DNA of 64,000 bases from Prostheceraeus crozeri (taxonomy: Eukaryota > Platyhelminthes > Polycladida > Euryleptidae): assembly GCA_907163375.1 (NCBI GenBank), contig CAJQUW010008641.1, positions 115,293 through 179,292 on the forward strand. Direction: 5' to 3'. The notes under the pieces are model-generated. The model was given only the letters and a program-made list of their open reading frames with translations, had not been told where the DNA came from and searched no databases. Shown here piece by piece: positions 12,508 through 25,540 of this stretch (position 1 is the first letter of the stretch; every line of letters begins with the position of its first letter). The position numbers were made by a program, and so were the translations under genes.

Positions 12508-13548
12508 ATGCCCGGACGTTTGAGTGAACGCACTCGATACGAGACATTGCTTTTGCATGAAAACAACAACTCGGTCTTGCAAATCAGCAAAAAAGTGAAG
12601 ATTCGTCGAGGGAACATTCATGATATCATAAAGAAATTTCAATTGACTGGAGAAGTCCACGATTTGGAGCTCATCGGAAAACCAAGGAAGACAACACGTC
12701 AATAGGATCGTCATCTCGTGCGCAAAGCTTTGTCTAATCGTCTGTCATCGGCCAAGCAGCTGCAAATAATAACCAGCATGAATATCTCAAGTGGAGCTGT
12801 CCATCGCCGCCTGAAGGAGGCTGGTTTTCGATCCCTCGTCATGAAGAAATAGCCGGTTTTGACACAGTGACACAAAGAGCTGAGGCTTAAATGATCACGG
12901 GTACATCTTAGCTGGTTGATTTAAGACTGGTGCAAGGTCAATTTCGTCGATGAGGATCCCTTTTTTGCGAATCGCGCGGTTGGTCGTCAATTCGCTCGGT
13001 TAAGTGAAGGAGAATGCAGCATCAACGTCGCAACATACCAGCCAGCGCAAAAACGAGAAGCACGACTGATGGTCTGGGGTTCAATCAGAGACCGAAGGTC
13101 TGGGCTCAATCAACAAGAGTCTGAGACGGAGTCTGGCCTCTTGTGCGCGCTTATGAGACTCTGAATGGTGAGCGCTATAAAACCTTGCTTCGACAACTGT
13201 ACGATTCTAGTCAATTGAATGGACAATATCATCTTCCCCAAGACAATGCGCCCGCTCACTGGAGTCGTCGTATGATGGCTTTCTTTGAAGACGCATCCGT
13301 TACAACTTTTGACTGCCACCAATTTCAACCGATCTCTACGTGATCGAAAATGTGTGGTCATTCGTTGGAGCCTAATTATCTAAAAATCCGATCCCAGGAA
13401 ATATTCAAAATCAGGAAGATTGCTTTGACAAAGGATTGACAGCATCTGTAGTAATATCTCTGTTGATTGTATCAGTGCTTTTGTTGATTCGATGCCAAAT
13501 CGCATCGAAGAAGTTGTCCGTGATCATGGAGGACCCACTAGATACTGA
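12508..13548 (+). pseudogene. Tc1-like transposase, multiply broken
   Basis: The N-terminal paired-type helix-turn-helix is readable (MPGRLSERTRYETLLLHENN, then a second HTH around VHRRLKEAGF). The catalytic region shows FVDEDPF and, in other frames, LPQDNAPAHWS, the second conserved Asp region of the DDE domain. The gene ends RIEEVVRDHGGPTRY, the usual Tc1 C-terminus. Several stops and frameshifts (for example TAG near 12703 and 12850) make it non-functional. The length, about 340 codons, matches an intact Tc1 transposase, so decay is by point change rather than deletion. Confidence 0.85.
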
Positions 13549-13727
13549 ACTGACAATAAGTGTTTGTTTTATTCAATTGCATAATTGTTCAGCTGAGAGG
13601 AGAGTGTAAACAATTCTTGTTTGTGTAATCCAACGTTCTATATTTTACGATCTTTTTATTTGAATAGATTCACATGTGTCAGTTTTTATTTGAAATGCAA
13701 GTGTACGGTTACTTATGAAATGACCTG

Positions 13728-16168
13728 TGTATGTAAAGACACGTTACCTTGGGACACGATTTGAGCATGTTGTATTTTGCTAAATATCATCAGACTTTTA
13801 ATATGAATTGAATAGCAATACTTTCAAAGGGACAAATGTAGCAGTTTTCATCAATGTATAATTTCAATTAAGGATTTATAGCCTATTTGAAAACAAGGTA
13901 TTAGACACGGTCTTTGAAACCGCGTTTATGAAAATTAATTTTTTGCTCTGCTGCAAATATTGGCGTCAAGCTTTGTTTTCAAGATTGTTTTTCACAATTC
14001 GTTTTAAGTGATAGTCTGAAGCTATTTCATGTATGAAGAAGGTCGGAGGATTGTTCAATTAGTGTCACTCGCCGATATCAGGATTTCAATTTTGATTCAA
14101 GATTCAAAAACATCGGAGACAATGGAGATGAACACAGAAAGTGATGAAACCCGAACCAGAGAAATGCGAATCCAAAATTGAAAGAATTTTTAGGTGGAAT
14201 TTGGATGAAGTAACACAGGGAAGTATAATTAATAAGAAGCTATGCAATGAACCATATTATCTTGCGGAAATAGGGGAAGCGTAAGCTAACACGGCAAATA
14301 CACTGGCGAAATAGGAAAATTGCAGGTAGTCATCAAGATCGAACTTCGGAAGTCAGGCTGAACAATATTTTGGAATGATCTTCGCTTCAGATTTTACTTA
14401 ATAGTATTCCCAAAATTCATTAGCAGAAACAGCATTTTCTAACAAGCTCTTTGTCTTTAACGGCGTCCAGGGAAAATAGAAATTCTATTGAACAAAGTGC
14501 AGATGCTCAACCTTTCTGTTTCACTTGAAACTCGCATAGTTCAGTGCAAACTTCTCACTACAATTTTTCAAAGTTGCCACTCTATTGCATGCCAAAAACA
14601 AACTTAAAAGTTTGTATTCCAAGCATTTGACAAATTCCTCATTTTCACACTGTCTGCGCTACAGACCTGGGTCAGATCCCAAATTATGAGCGCTCATTGC
14701 AATTCACACTTATCTTCGACACACAATTGACAAAATTTTGAATGCGATGGTTTTCCATATAGTAGTGATTTAATTGTGTGGTAACTCCCATACAAAAAAG
14801 TTCATCATCTAAAAAATATATATTTTCTGTCCTTAAATGCTTTTCATAACATCAAAAACACTAAATCTACCCTCGACGTTGGAGAGCTGCGATTTGATCT
14901 ACATCAATTTGAAATGTTTCACTACTGGTGATACCTACATGTACTTATCAGCATATCAGCATTGTTATAAGGGAGATAGATAGGAGGAGAACTATTATCT
15001 AATTAAATCCATGATATGTCGAAGTTTCGTCAATATTAGGGCAGCAGTATGATGTTAAGGAAAGGCTAATGCTTCTATATTGTTTACAGTTGTCGTAAAA
15101 ATTTGCTATGCTTCTCGAAAACCACTCAGATATGCATATGGTGCAGAAAAATGAAAATAGGTGTTGAGATTTCTTTGCTGATGTTATTGAATAGTTTTCT
15201 TGTTTACGTTTGATTTTACGTTTCTGTAAGATAGAAGAATTATAATAAGACAGTTTCAGTTCATGCATGTCTAATGCAAAGTCATAGTGTAAATTGATAA
15301 TGCGAAATATTGACTATCGGAGTCTTTCGACTATTATTAGGGAATCGTATGCAAACACATGCGCGAGCACACTACTCTGGGCTTTGGCATTTCTCTGTGA
15401 TAGGAAACTATGTGATGAGCTATGGATAGATAGGAAGCTATGAGCTTTCAGCGATGGAATGTATATTGAGATGGGGGTCATGTCACTCTGCAGGGATTTC
15501 CACCTCAAGAAACAACGACTACAGAATACTACTTTCTGATTGGCTATTCTATTAGCAACGCATCTTTGTGCACTATCGTCTCAAAGGTGTCAATTGTGAC
15601 ACTTTTATTAGCCGCATCGTTGATATCATGTTAGATCTAGTTCCTCGCGCTCAACTTGCAAAACTAATTCGTCTCCGCCGTTTGACAAAATGTTCAACAA
15701 GAACCTGTGGACTCCGTTGTCGGATTAAGATGGCACACGACGTCGAAAATACCACATTAATAAACAGATTTTATTTTTGGGTGAAACTTATTTCATGAAA
15801 GTGATTTCATAGATTATATTTTTTTCGAAAACGATGTATGCTTTTGACCTACATTTAATTAGAAAAATGTCCCTGATAAAGGAGTTGGTTTTAGAGTTTC
15901 CACTCTATCAAATCCGTACTTTATGTGCTTTTCTGTCCTCTGGCGTCATAAACAATCTTCCGAAAACATGTTGATGAGGTTTCCAAATACACCGTGTCTT
16001 CCATACATCAAGTGCAGGCCTATTCCACATCCTCTTTCAACTTCACTAATTTAGACGAAGTCATACTTGAAGGTTCATGCACATTTTCCAGTGTTTGATT
16101 TTACATCTAATACTATTTTGTTGTCACTTGTAGAAGATGAAGTCACAATTATTCAAACTTATTTTTAG
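13728..16168. other. no recognisable gene; roadblock exon 1 expected here or upstream
   Basis: AT-rich sequence with only short open frames. The roadblock gene needs a first exon that supplies at least the initiator ATG ending at a donor site. I found no ATG directly followed by a good GT donor here, so that exon and the promoter are unplaced. A 76-codon frame at 15568-15798 has no recognisable content. Confidence 0.4.
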
Positions 16169-16244
16169 GCTGATGTAGAAGAAACTTTCAAGAGAATTCA
16201 GTCTCACAAAGGCGTGACGGGAGTTATCATCTTTAATCATGAAG
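16169..16244 (+). CDS. DYNLRB: DYNLRB exon 2
   Basis: The acceptor is ATTTTTAG before GCTGATG and the donor is GAAG then GTAAGA. It encodes residues 2 to about 26, through IFNHEG. Confidence 0.93.
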
Positions 16245-19200
16245 GTAAGAATGTATTACTGTAATTATAGTATCTGATTTTATAATTTGTTTTTATTTTT
16301 ACTTGCTATTTGATATTTCTTAAATTACTTTTCATTCATGAGCTCCATTGTTAATAATTTTTTTTACCGTAAAAATTCTGTGGACAAAGTTATAACACTT
16401 CCTCACAGTTTATCTTGTATTAATAGTTGGGAGATTGGGTCATATTTTTGATTTCAAATATTTCAAATTCTTATGTCAACCGGACAGTTTATTCGTGCGT
16501 TCATAACATTATTTTTTACTCGATGCGGAAAGCGCCTGTCTGTTTCATTGCACTCCATCAATGTGTGTGTGTGTACATTGGAGAAATCGTGATCAATTCG
16601 TCGATTATCAAGATTGGACCAAATGGAGATTCGGAACTTACTGACTCAAATTTATGGCGGTGGCATCCAATGGGTTAGCATTAGTAAACACCTGGACATG
16701 GGAGTTTTTTTTTCACCGGCAAGACTATGCAGCCTGTCATTAACTGCCTCTAAATGCTTGTCAACTGCTCTTTAGATTCCGGCCGATTTCGTTATGGTCG
16801 CATGAATACAGATATTCTCGCACCCATGTTGGGTATGGGCAATCGGTGACCCATGAATGGTAAATTTGCTCGCGTCCTTTCAAAGAGGCTCGCTAGATAT
16901 TAACTTAATGGCGACTTTATTCAATCACTTCAAGTCGCCCGAGAGTGATACTGGAAAATGGCTCTACCAAATGTAGCCCATACAGCCAGTTCGGTTGCTC
17001 ATGCCTGTCTTGACAACATCGCACGGCAATTTGTCATATCGCACATTGGCGTCAATCAATTTTTTTTAATCATATGGCGACTTGTACTTGCTTATGCGAA
17101 ATCTAGGCGAAACTTTAGTTGCTGTTTAATACTAACATTTTTACTGTTAGTAATTAACTGATTCAAAAAATTCTTGCTTTAACATCTTCAGATGGACCGC
17201 TGTTAGCGAGAAATGATTGCAGCTACGTAAGCAGTATTCATAAGTCTGATTAGCAATGTAAAAAAGAAACCCGAAATGTTCCTTTTCCAAAAATGGACGA
17301 GATAGAGAGAATTCAACGTATGAATCTAGCGCAAACACGTGTCAAAGGCATGAAAAGAAACCGCAAAGAAGCACAGCACCATTTTGTAAAATATTTCGTG
17401 GACATCACTGTCATAGCTAAGAGATTGGCACTAGTTGAAATTTGACGCCGAACCATCAGACACAAACTAGTAAGTTGCTTAATACAATCAAAACAAAGAA
17501 ATCCACAGAAGAATTTTAGCGCTGCCATCCATGTTTATGACACCCATCTACTTTGACTATAATTATGCTGACAGGTCCAAGAAATCTGATATTGACCTGC
17601 CTTTTATCTTGAAATATGCGCCAGTAGTATAGCGGATGATTGTGATGTTGCTTCACTTTACTCACGCAGAAAACTATCATTGCTTTAATAGTTTGTTGCG
17701 TCGAAATTTATGTCTTGGGGCTTCATTCCCCTTTCAGTGGCTGGCATGTGTGTGAAAGCTGTCGCGAGTATTGCTATTTGCTATTCGTTATTCTGCCAGC
17801 TATGATATTCCTGATAGCCTGGACTTGTTTTAGTAACCATAGTCAATCTTAATCTTCCTGTTATTGGGCAATCAATGCGCATGAACAAGCAGAGCTCAAC
17901 GGAAAAATCCTCAAGTCAGTGCAGGGATATGCACGAATATACTTCTGCATAATATTCGTATTGACAGTTCCAAACGTGACTTGACATAATTCATAGACGA
18001 CATTTTTTCATTTTTACTCCTCATAGTCATAAAAAAATATGCAAAATTCACTTGCTAATATTTTGACATTTAATGAATAAAGGTAACTTAACAAACTTTC
18101 AATGAATCATCTTAAAAGAAATGTACTGCTTTTCGTGGTTCAATAAGTCGATCTTGTTGATCTCTAATTATCATTTACCTCAGCTGTTACATTTCATTTG
18201 AAAGTAGAAGTCAATATTGTTTTTTTTATTTTTGCTTCTTCTTTATATCGGTTACAGATCCTGTGATACCTGTGTATAGGAAAGAAAATGTTGTATCCCG
18301 TTGACTTATACTCGCTGTTGAATGTTTTTATATACCGACCTGGAAAAGCTTCAGTCAATTTGTTACGTTGATACTCAAAAGTGTTTTCTGAAATTCCTGA
18401 AGTTGCATTCTGTCAGTAACTGGCATAGATATCATGAAAATGTAATGGAATCTCATCATGTTTCAGGTGTCGCTATCAAAAGCACTGTGGATAACGCTAC
18501 GACTACAAATTATTGCTCATTGATACATTCTCTCACGAAAAAGGCGAAGAGTGCCGTTCGTGACCTTGAGCCTAACAATGAGCTGACGTTTTTGAGAATT
18601 AGATCTAAAAAGAACGAAATCATGGTTGTCCCTGGTAAGTGTTTTATCTATGAATGTCTGCTGGAATCTACATGAATGTTATTGAAAATATGATCGAAAA
18701 AATTAGTCTTCTGACTACATAAGCCTTTACTTCTAAATACAGTCTTAGGTTTGGAAACGATAGTTTATTGTGCTAGCATGTGAGGGCAGAAAAATCGCTA
18801 CCTGATATGGCTTTGAAATTTAATTAAAGGAAGTGACTAAAACTATGTACTACCAGCAGAAGCAAGCATTTCACGACACTGTAAATTTCGAGACCGCAAA
18901 TGGGAGTGACTTTTCCATCCTCACCTCATACATTTATGCATCCTCCGTGAAAGGCAGTCTACTATATTGCACTATTGAATTTGACACCGCAAGTCTCCTT
19001 GCAGCAAGGAGTCGATAAGTGTGATTTGCATGCTGTCACATGAGATGACGTCATGAGTAGATCATTAGAATGACTTGTCTTCTTGCTGCAATTCTCTTAG
19101 CGTCAAGTGCTTAATTTTCATTTGTAAGATGATGAAAAAAAACAGCATCTACTATTAAGGGTTTCACCAGAATTTCTTCTCCAATGTGTTCGAGAAATAA

Positions 19201-22200
19201 TCTTATCCCTTCAAAGTATTGTCTTCTTTATCTTTAAAATGGTTGATTCATTGATTCTAATGAGGAGACAACTAGTAAACCGTAAACTTTTATTCTATGA
19301 CAAAATGCATCAAGTAAGTTCAATTCACTCATAACTAGTACAATTTCGGGACAAACTTTGTTTTTTGCAATGTTGTAGTGATCATCTGCTGATACTGAAG
19401 CTAGGACTGGACGTGTCACTTTCTTCTTCCTTCCCGTGGCCAGGAGAGAGCAGATCGAAGCGTCGGAACTTTTGGTTTAATTTCCTTGTCTTTTATTTGC
19501 TGAATAGAACCTGGGAGAGAAATCTATAATTTTCATAAACAATAACACATCTGACGAATTAGCATAACCTATATTCTGACAGATTGCCTAAACCCAGCTC
19601 GGCCTATATCCAGCACCGAACCACAGTTGTCTAATCTTTCATTTCATTAGGGCTGCTTTCACTTGTGTGTCTGTGACGAGGCCACTGTATGAATATCGCA
19701 TAACTGATGTGAGTCAAATGAGAGTTGGTGGGTGAATAACATCGCAAATATATTTAAATTCACAATATTCATGTTCATTTAAAAGTATTGAATAGCCACG
19801 TGGCTAGAAAGGCCACATAGAAAATGTATATTTGCTAATGCAAATGCACATGTCAAAGCGTGCAGATTAGTAATTAACGTTTACAAATAAAAATATGGAA
19901 AGGAATCGATGTAAACGACAAAGCAAAATGATTCACCATTAATAAATCGATGCCTGAATTACTCAATCTGTAATATTTGCAATAAATATTTATTCTTCCT
20001 GCATTAGACTATTCTAATAGAATGTTCTGATTCATGCAGATACCTTGTGCAATGATAGCATGACCTTGAGCTCTTAGGCAGACTTAACTTGAGGTAAGCT
20101 ATAGCCACCCGGTAAATATTTGTATTCGACTTTACTTTTTAGAATAGAGTTTCATCAAAATTGCAATTGACATAGTGCAAGGGCAATGTAGTGTATGTGA
20201 CTTAAATCTGATGAAAATCGCGAATGAATCGCCATAAAATGTGATACTTTGTGTGAGATTGATATGCGATGTGACCCTGAAGTATAAAGTATACAGCCAA
20301 GAGATAGCAAGTAGACTGAAACTGATTTACCTGGATGAGAATCTGAGACAAAAGAGGCTGAGGTGGTACGGACCTGTCATGCGTAGAGAGGAGGACGAGG
20401 AGGTGAAGATAGTGATGACAACCGCAATCGCAGGAAGTTCCAGGAGAGGCCGACCAGCAAAGAAGTGGATAAGTGTGATCGAAGAGGATATGAAGACGAG
20501 AAATGTTACCAAGGAATCGGCTACAAACAGAGATGAATGGAGAAAAAAATCAGTGAAAGGACTGGCTGTCCTCCGCTAGCGGGGAACTTATATCAGTAAG
20601 GATTAAGTAATGACTTATATCTTAATGATTTATTGAACCGGATTGATTGACTACATTATGTGAGTTTATTGTTATTGAAATGTAGGAACATAAATTTAGA
20701 TGAATTTTCATGAATTAAATTGAATTTAGGAACGGAAATTTTACGTGAATCGAATTTAGTGTTCCTACACTCCTCCTAAATCCTATAGAGTGATACGTCA
20801 TTTTCTGAAATGCATCTAGAGGTCATAATTTCAATTATATCAGTGTTACGAGATTCAACTTTCGACTTGTTAATATTATCCATATTGTGAACATAATGGC
20901 AGCATTTTCTTACGTTATGTGGCAGTATTTTGATTTTTATGAGTGATCGGAGGATTTTATCATACTACTCCAACTTTCGATTGAAGGTACAGTCATACAC
21001 AAGGAATGAAGCAACGATTTATTGATCCTCTTTGGAAATACGCTCATGCGGTAGAGAAGGGAAGAAATAAGTACTGGATCAATCCTTTGAAATCACCCTG
21101 CAAACTAGTTGTGTGCTTCTGTTCATTCCAAAAATAGATAATGCTTCTAGTGTGCTCACTCTTGCAATCATCTGATACTTTAAATACGGAAATTGTACGA
21201 ATATCGAATACCTTGTGATATGGTGAGGAGCGATTTTCATTTTTATTAGTATATTACCTAATTTGAATTGTATCACAAATTAATTTATTTGATTTAAAAT
21301 TGACATGTTTTTATATGTAACAATGATTGCCTGAAATAAGCAATAAAGCACGCTAATTATAAAGATAATTGTATAACTAATTCCTTGGGTGCCTAAGTAC
21401 TATGACTTGTGAAATGTCCATCACTCTCACTATTCTGTCAAATGCAAAATCAAATGGTTACAAATGGTAATAGTAAGAAAGTAATCTTAGTTTCCTGAAA
21501 AACTTTTTAGAAAAATAGGAACTTCGGTGCGGTAAATAAATATATGTGTATTAAATTTCCAATACAGTGCAAATAAAATTCCTCTCTTCCTCTCGGAGGT
21601 ATTAGCAAATCCTCGCTGTAAAATCATAGAAGTGCACAAAGAGACATTTGGAGGTATGTCATGATGAAAAATGAAATGCTGATAGAATAAACTATTATGA
21701 CAACTTAAATGTTCACGAATACGCATACGAAAAGTGTGATTTGTTTCGCCAGTATAAAAATGAAAGCATAAATTGCATGTTAATTTATGCACAATATTCT
21801 TGAGAAAACATTACGTATTTTCTTAGGAAAAATGAAAACTACACATTTCTTTTCTGACTTTTTCAGCTTGAATCTCATTGATGTATGGTATCCACAAATA
21901 GATGTCACTTTGATTTCTGGTTCTGTTGAAATAATTGTTAAAGTTTTTAATTTGATTTCAAACGTTTTCTACAATGTGAGTTGGATACCCATTATTTAAA
22001 AATCTTAATGTCAAAGAAATTAGGCGTTCTACAATTTGTTTGTTAGTCGAACGATTTCTGTGTACCGTACTTACAGTTGCTATTAAGCCGATATTTGAAT
22101 GCATCTTCTGAAACAAATTCTTGCCCCAAAGTCTGTTCTTCACACAATGTTCTGTGTTAAGCTCCGGGCTCCGACCGGATCAGATCATACATGTAAGCAT

Positions 22201-25200
22201 GTGTCGATCCGGTAATCGTGACCCGGAGCCGGTACCCCACGATACGGCGATCCGGCAACTTGTAAGTAGTGAAAGTAGTAAATGCTGTGATAGATTGATG
22301 AACATGTATTCCAAGCGCAAGTTTATCGTCTTATATTACTAATAAACGTCGTCAGAAGAAAAAGCGCAAATTGCAGCCAGTTTAATGTGCAATTTTACAT
22401 CTTTACCAAGGCATCCTTCTTCAAAAAAGTGATAGGGAAGTTTTCGAAATATATCAACCTTTGCTTCAAACCTGTAGCGATAAGCCTATCGCAGAATCTG
22501 GAAATGACATCCCGTAGATAATCTATTGAACGAAGCACAACATATTATAATTTAACCAAGATGAACACCTGTAACGTTGTCTGAATATAAAAACAATTTC
22601 ACTTCATTGATATAAGATATACGACTCAACTTGCCGTGCTCATGGGGAAGCTGATCCTATGACCAATATTATATTCAAAATCCAACAGAGAACTCATAGA
22701 GAGCTCTTGAAATCTATTAATCAGCATGTAGATCTACCGCTTTGACCTTCTTTGAAGGCCGGTCACTTATGTTGGCAAAATATTCAACATTTTGATCACA
22801 ACGTTTGCCGTTGTCGAGTATTCTTGAAGCTTTTCGAGTGTCATTTTAACAAGACAAGGAAAATCACAAAATGCTAGATCAATTTCCGGATAATCGGATC
22901 AGGAGCATGATCGACATGTGATCCAGTTTCGTAACATTGATGCCGGGAAAGCGATCTGGATGATCCTGTGATCCGGTCAGAGGTTTAGTTATGCTTAGAT
23001 CATTTGGCCTCTGCTTTCTCGTTCTGGTTGGATGCACCTCATGGAAGATTTTAGGCGTTACTCGTAATTAGCTTTGAAAGACAAATGTGCAAAATAAAAA
23101 ATTGTACCTGAAGAAAAGGGGACTGTATAAAAATGCTGCGTCTCATCTGCTATGCATTTCGCACTGAAAGCAGAGAGGATTCAAGACTACTTCTGGTCGA
23201 CTCGCTTTTATGTGCGTCGAGGTTCATCTCATCGAAATGTTCTAACTAGAACTATGTGTTTTAAGAATTCATTTATTCAATATGGTAACCAATAATACTG
23301 AGTGTCATCACTACTTTTGCTGCTGTCTTTAGACCTAGTTTTTATGTGACAAAATTGTTCACCACTTCCAAATGCTTGCTTGAAGTGAGAAATAGGGCAC
23401 TGTTTATTTATATCAAGAGAGGAGCGCCTTCTATGTCTTTTTTATTGTCAAGTGTTTAGGGTAATTTATCCAGCAGCTGTCATTCCGTTTCATATCACAT
23501 ATTGACTTGGAAATCGAGTGAATTACATATGCTAATGATTCATCTTTTCAGTTATGTTTTATTGTCTTATTAATAGATAATCATCGAAACATTATAATTT
23601 CCATTGACCTTAGACGTTCACACTCGTCCACTTAACAGTTCGCATTGTCCTCCACTTGTTGACTATTTTCCTCATTTTGTGTCTTCGTCTCACGTGGAGC
23701 CATGCAGTCTATCTTTGCTCTTCAAGAAAATGATTCAAAAGAATGTCAAGTCGCCAAATAAGAAAATTCAGTTGGTTTTTCAGTCTTTATTGAGTCACAT
23801 TTCTGCAAACCCATAAAGCCTGTTGTACTACATGTTGTCATTTCGGGTAGATCTTCTCACCGTCTCTTGTACGGAGAAGACGTGGTGACATTTAAGGCCG
23901 TATCACATTACCTACGTGTTGCGTGTTGAAAGTCATAGATATAGGTCAACAAACTATTCACATCTATGGTGAAATTTCAAGCGCAAAGGGTAGCAGTTAA
24001 ACACGTACATGAACATGTAGCACGATGAGAGGAATGAAATGTCATAGACTATTATGGAATGTGAATGTGCCTGTCAAAACACAGAAGTTGAAAAATTTTC
24101 AACTAGAGACAATCTGATTGGATGTGACAGTTATGACCAGGAAGATCTATGAATACTGTGGTAAAGAATACTTTATCACACAATTCATAGACATCTTTGT
24201 TATGACGTACCAGTACAATAACCTCTTGCATGGTTAGTCTATATGTGCAACGTACATGTTTGCGTTTCACACGACGTTCAAAATGCAACCCGTACATGTA
24301 ACAGGCAGGTGATGTGATACGGCCTTTTAGCTTCTTGCGTGGCTACATGTGCATGTTTGCGTTTCACATGACGTTCGAAGCGCAACACGTAGCACGTTAC
24401 ACTAAGGTGATGTGATGCGGCCTTTAGATGCACGGATGTTAGAGCGTGGATCAAAATTCCTGCTGTCTTTGACATACATGTACTTGCACTTGCAATGTTC
24501 TACTTTTTAGCAAGATGCGGCCTAGGATAAATTTTCTCTTTTCTTTGAAGAGAACTGAATAATCTTAATACAGGCACTGTCGTAAGTATCATCGCATATG
24601 TAAATAGCAGCTTTAACTATGCAAGTATGCTTTCATTCACAACTTAGCAACTGCGGTTGAAGGGTTCTTCTCTTCAATTAGTTATATCTGCACTTGTACA
24701 ATTGAAATTCCTTTGTTGGATGGACAGGACCGATTATTCTTTTGCCACTATATTGTCCAGATTCAGTTATTCACACATTTTGAATATCTATGGTTATAGA
24801 TGCTCGGTTGGTCCTTTGTATGCTATTTCAAAAACATTTCAATACAGCGTACACCGGATAAAACGGAGAGACGTCAGAGAGCATATTCAAATCTCAACGG
24901 TTAAGCGAAAGAGTTTTTAGAGCTACTACTTCGTTTATTTGAGGATTCCTCAATATTTCTAATTCTCAACCCGATGTGACAGTTTATTTTACTTTATTTC
25001 AATTTACAGAGATTGGATTTTCTGTACCTGTTTTGACTTAAAGCTTTAGTGTGAGAAAGGCCCTGCTTTTCCAGCGAACACTGTACCGCGATTTCTGAAT
25101 TTTCTATCAAAGAACATTCCTTCTGAACTCCCTTAATGATGAGTTTTATTCTTGAAAGCAGGGCAAATGTCTAGAAAAAAGTGGGATGTGTCAAACATAC

Positions 25201-25540
25201 GAATTCTTGCATTACTAGCGTTAGTTAGATGCTTTTCGTAGCCAGTTTCAATTTGCTTTCGATACTATTTGATCTCAGGAGGGACGGATAGAGGTAGTCC
25301 CTGATTGCTGTGAACAATGCTCTACTACATTAGTACTTCACTAATATATTCACAGCTTTTTTGGCAAACAATTCCCGATGATTAAATTTTGTCCACTCTC
25401 TATGTACTTATGCTGTATATTATCTGTAACCAGTTAATGTCAACTTCTTATATTCTGTTATTCTTTGCTCCTTCATTTTTTCTCCTTTTTCAGATAAGGA
25501 ATACATCCTTTTGACGATTCAAGAACCCTCCAGTGAATGA
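16169..25540 (+). CDS. DYNLRB: dynein light chain roadblock-type protein, exons 2-4
   Basis: This subunit binds the dynein intermediate chain and helps join cargo to cytoplasmic dynein. Three coding exons are clear: 16169-16244, 18467-18634 and 25494-25540 (stop TGA 25538-25540). All have AG acceptors and GTAAG donors, and the two internal junctions are phase 1. The protein starts [19 protein letters not shown], contains the hallmark [13 protein letters not shown], and ends [13 protein letters not shown]. It has 96 residues plus the missing initiator Met, matching the family length. The only missing piece is exon 1, which would end with ATG because exon 2 begins in phase 0. No stop or frameshift is present. 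The introns are about 2.2 and 6.9 kb and full of repeats. Confidence 0.95.
16245..18466 (+). other. DYNLRB intron 2
   Basis: A GT-AG intron of 2.2 kb with a (GT)n tract near 16563. I see no embedded gene or transposon end. Confidence 0.75.
18467..18634 (+). CDS. DYNLRB: DYNLRB exon 3
   Basis: The acceptor is TGTTTCAG before GTGTCGC and the donor is CCTG then GTAAGT. The 168 bp encode the family core from [15 protein letters not shown] to KKNEIMVVP. Confidence 0.95.
20281..20578 (+). pseudogene. LINE ORF2 C-terminal fragment
   Basis: An open frame contains the motif run [17 protein letters not shown] and, downstream, [17 protein letters not shown]. This order, W-G-H/P-V-x-R followed by G-R-P-x-x-R/K-W, is characteristic of the tail of many non-LTR retrotransposon ORF2 proteins. 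Reverse transcriptase and endonuclease are absent, so it is a 5'-truncated relic inside a host intron. Confidence 0.7.
21487..21792 (-). pseudogene. GIY-YIG-like fragment, probably Penelope-like element
   Basis: A 101-codon frame has [20 protein letters not shown] followed by [15 protein letters not shown]. The spacing of Cys, the Y-x-G-E-T segment and R-x-R-x-H resembles the GIY-YIG endonuclease domain at the C-terminus of Penelope-like retroelements. The canonical first GIY is altered and no RT lies beside it. A different GIY-YIG-bearing element cannot be excluded. Confidence 0.5.
22167..22230. repeat. long GC-rich imperfect hairpin
   Basis: Arms GGCTCCG + ACCGGATC (22167-22181) pair with GATCCGGT (22206-22213) and CGGAGCC (22224-22230), with a 10-nt bulge on the 3' side. 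Further GATCCGG-type repeats occur at 22885-22985, so this may be one end of a MITE of about 830 bp, but clean termini were not found. Confidence 0.5.
23895..24325. mobile_element. MITE with TTTA target duplication
   Basis: The 431-bp block begins AGGCCGTATCACAT and ends ATGTGATACGGCCT. It is flanked by TTTA on both sides (23891-23894 and 24326-24329). There is no coding capacity. Confidence 0.75.
24330..24424. repeat. partial second copy of the 23.9-kb MITE
   Basis: The sequence repeats the MITE right end (GTTTCACATGACGTTCGAAG, then GTGATGTGATGCGGCCT) directly downstream of it. Confidence 0.6.
25494..25540 (+). CDS. DYNLRB: DYNLRB exon 4 with stop
   Basis: A strong polypyrimidine acceptor (TCTCCTTTTTCAG) precedes ATAAGGAATAC. 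It encodes [15 protein letters not shown] and the TGA stop. Confidence 0.94.

Larger units (their letters stand above)
10167..13727 (+). mobile_element. Tc1-like DNA transposon, decayed, with a nested insertion
   Basis: The ends are inverted copies of about 26 bp: CAGGTCGTTTCATAAGTAAC at 10167 and its complement ending at 13727, with few mismatches. Between them are a broken Tc1-type transposase (12508-13548) and a foreign block (10270-12391). The left end follows TATA and the right end is followed by TGTA, so the TA target duplication is only partly preserved. The element minus the block would be about 1.4 kb, near the usual Tc1/mariner size. Confidence 0.8.
18635..25493 (+). other. DYNLRB intron 3, transposon-rich
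   Basis: A GT-AG intron of 6.9 kb. It carries a LINE 3' relic (20281), a Penelope-like relic (21487), a long GC-rich hairpin (22167) and a MITE (23895). The rest is AT-rich with no recognisable content. Confidence 0.75.

Noticed and set aside
19800-19840. CCACGTGG palindromes near 19795
   Set aside because: Short palindromes of this size are expected by chance and have no supporting context.
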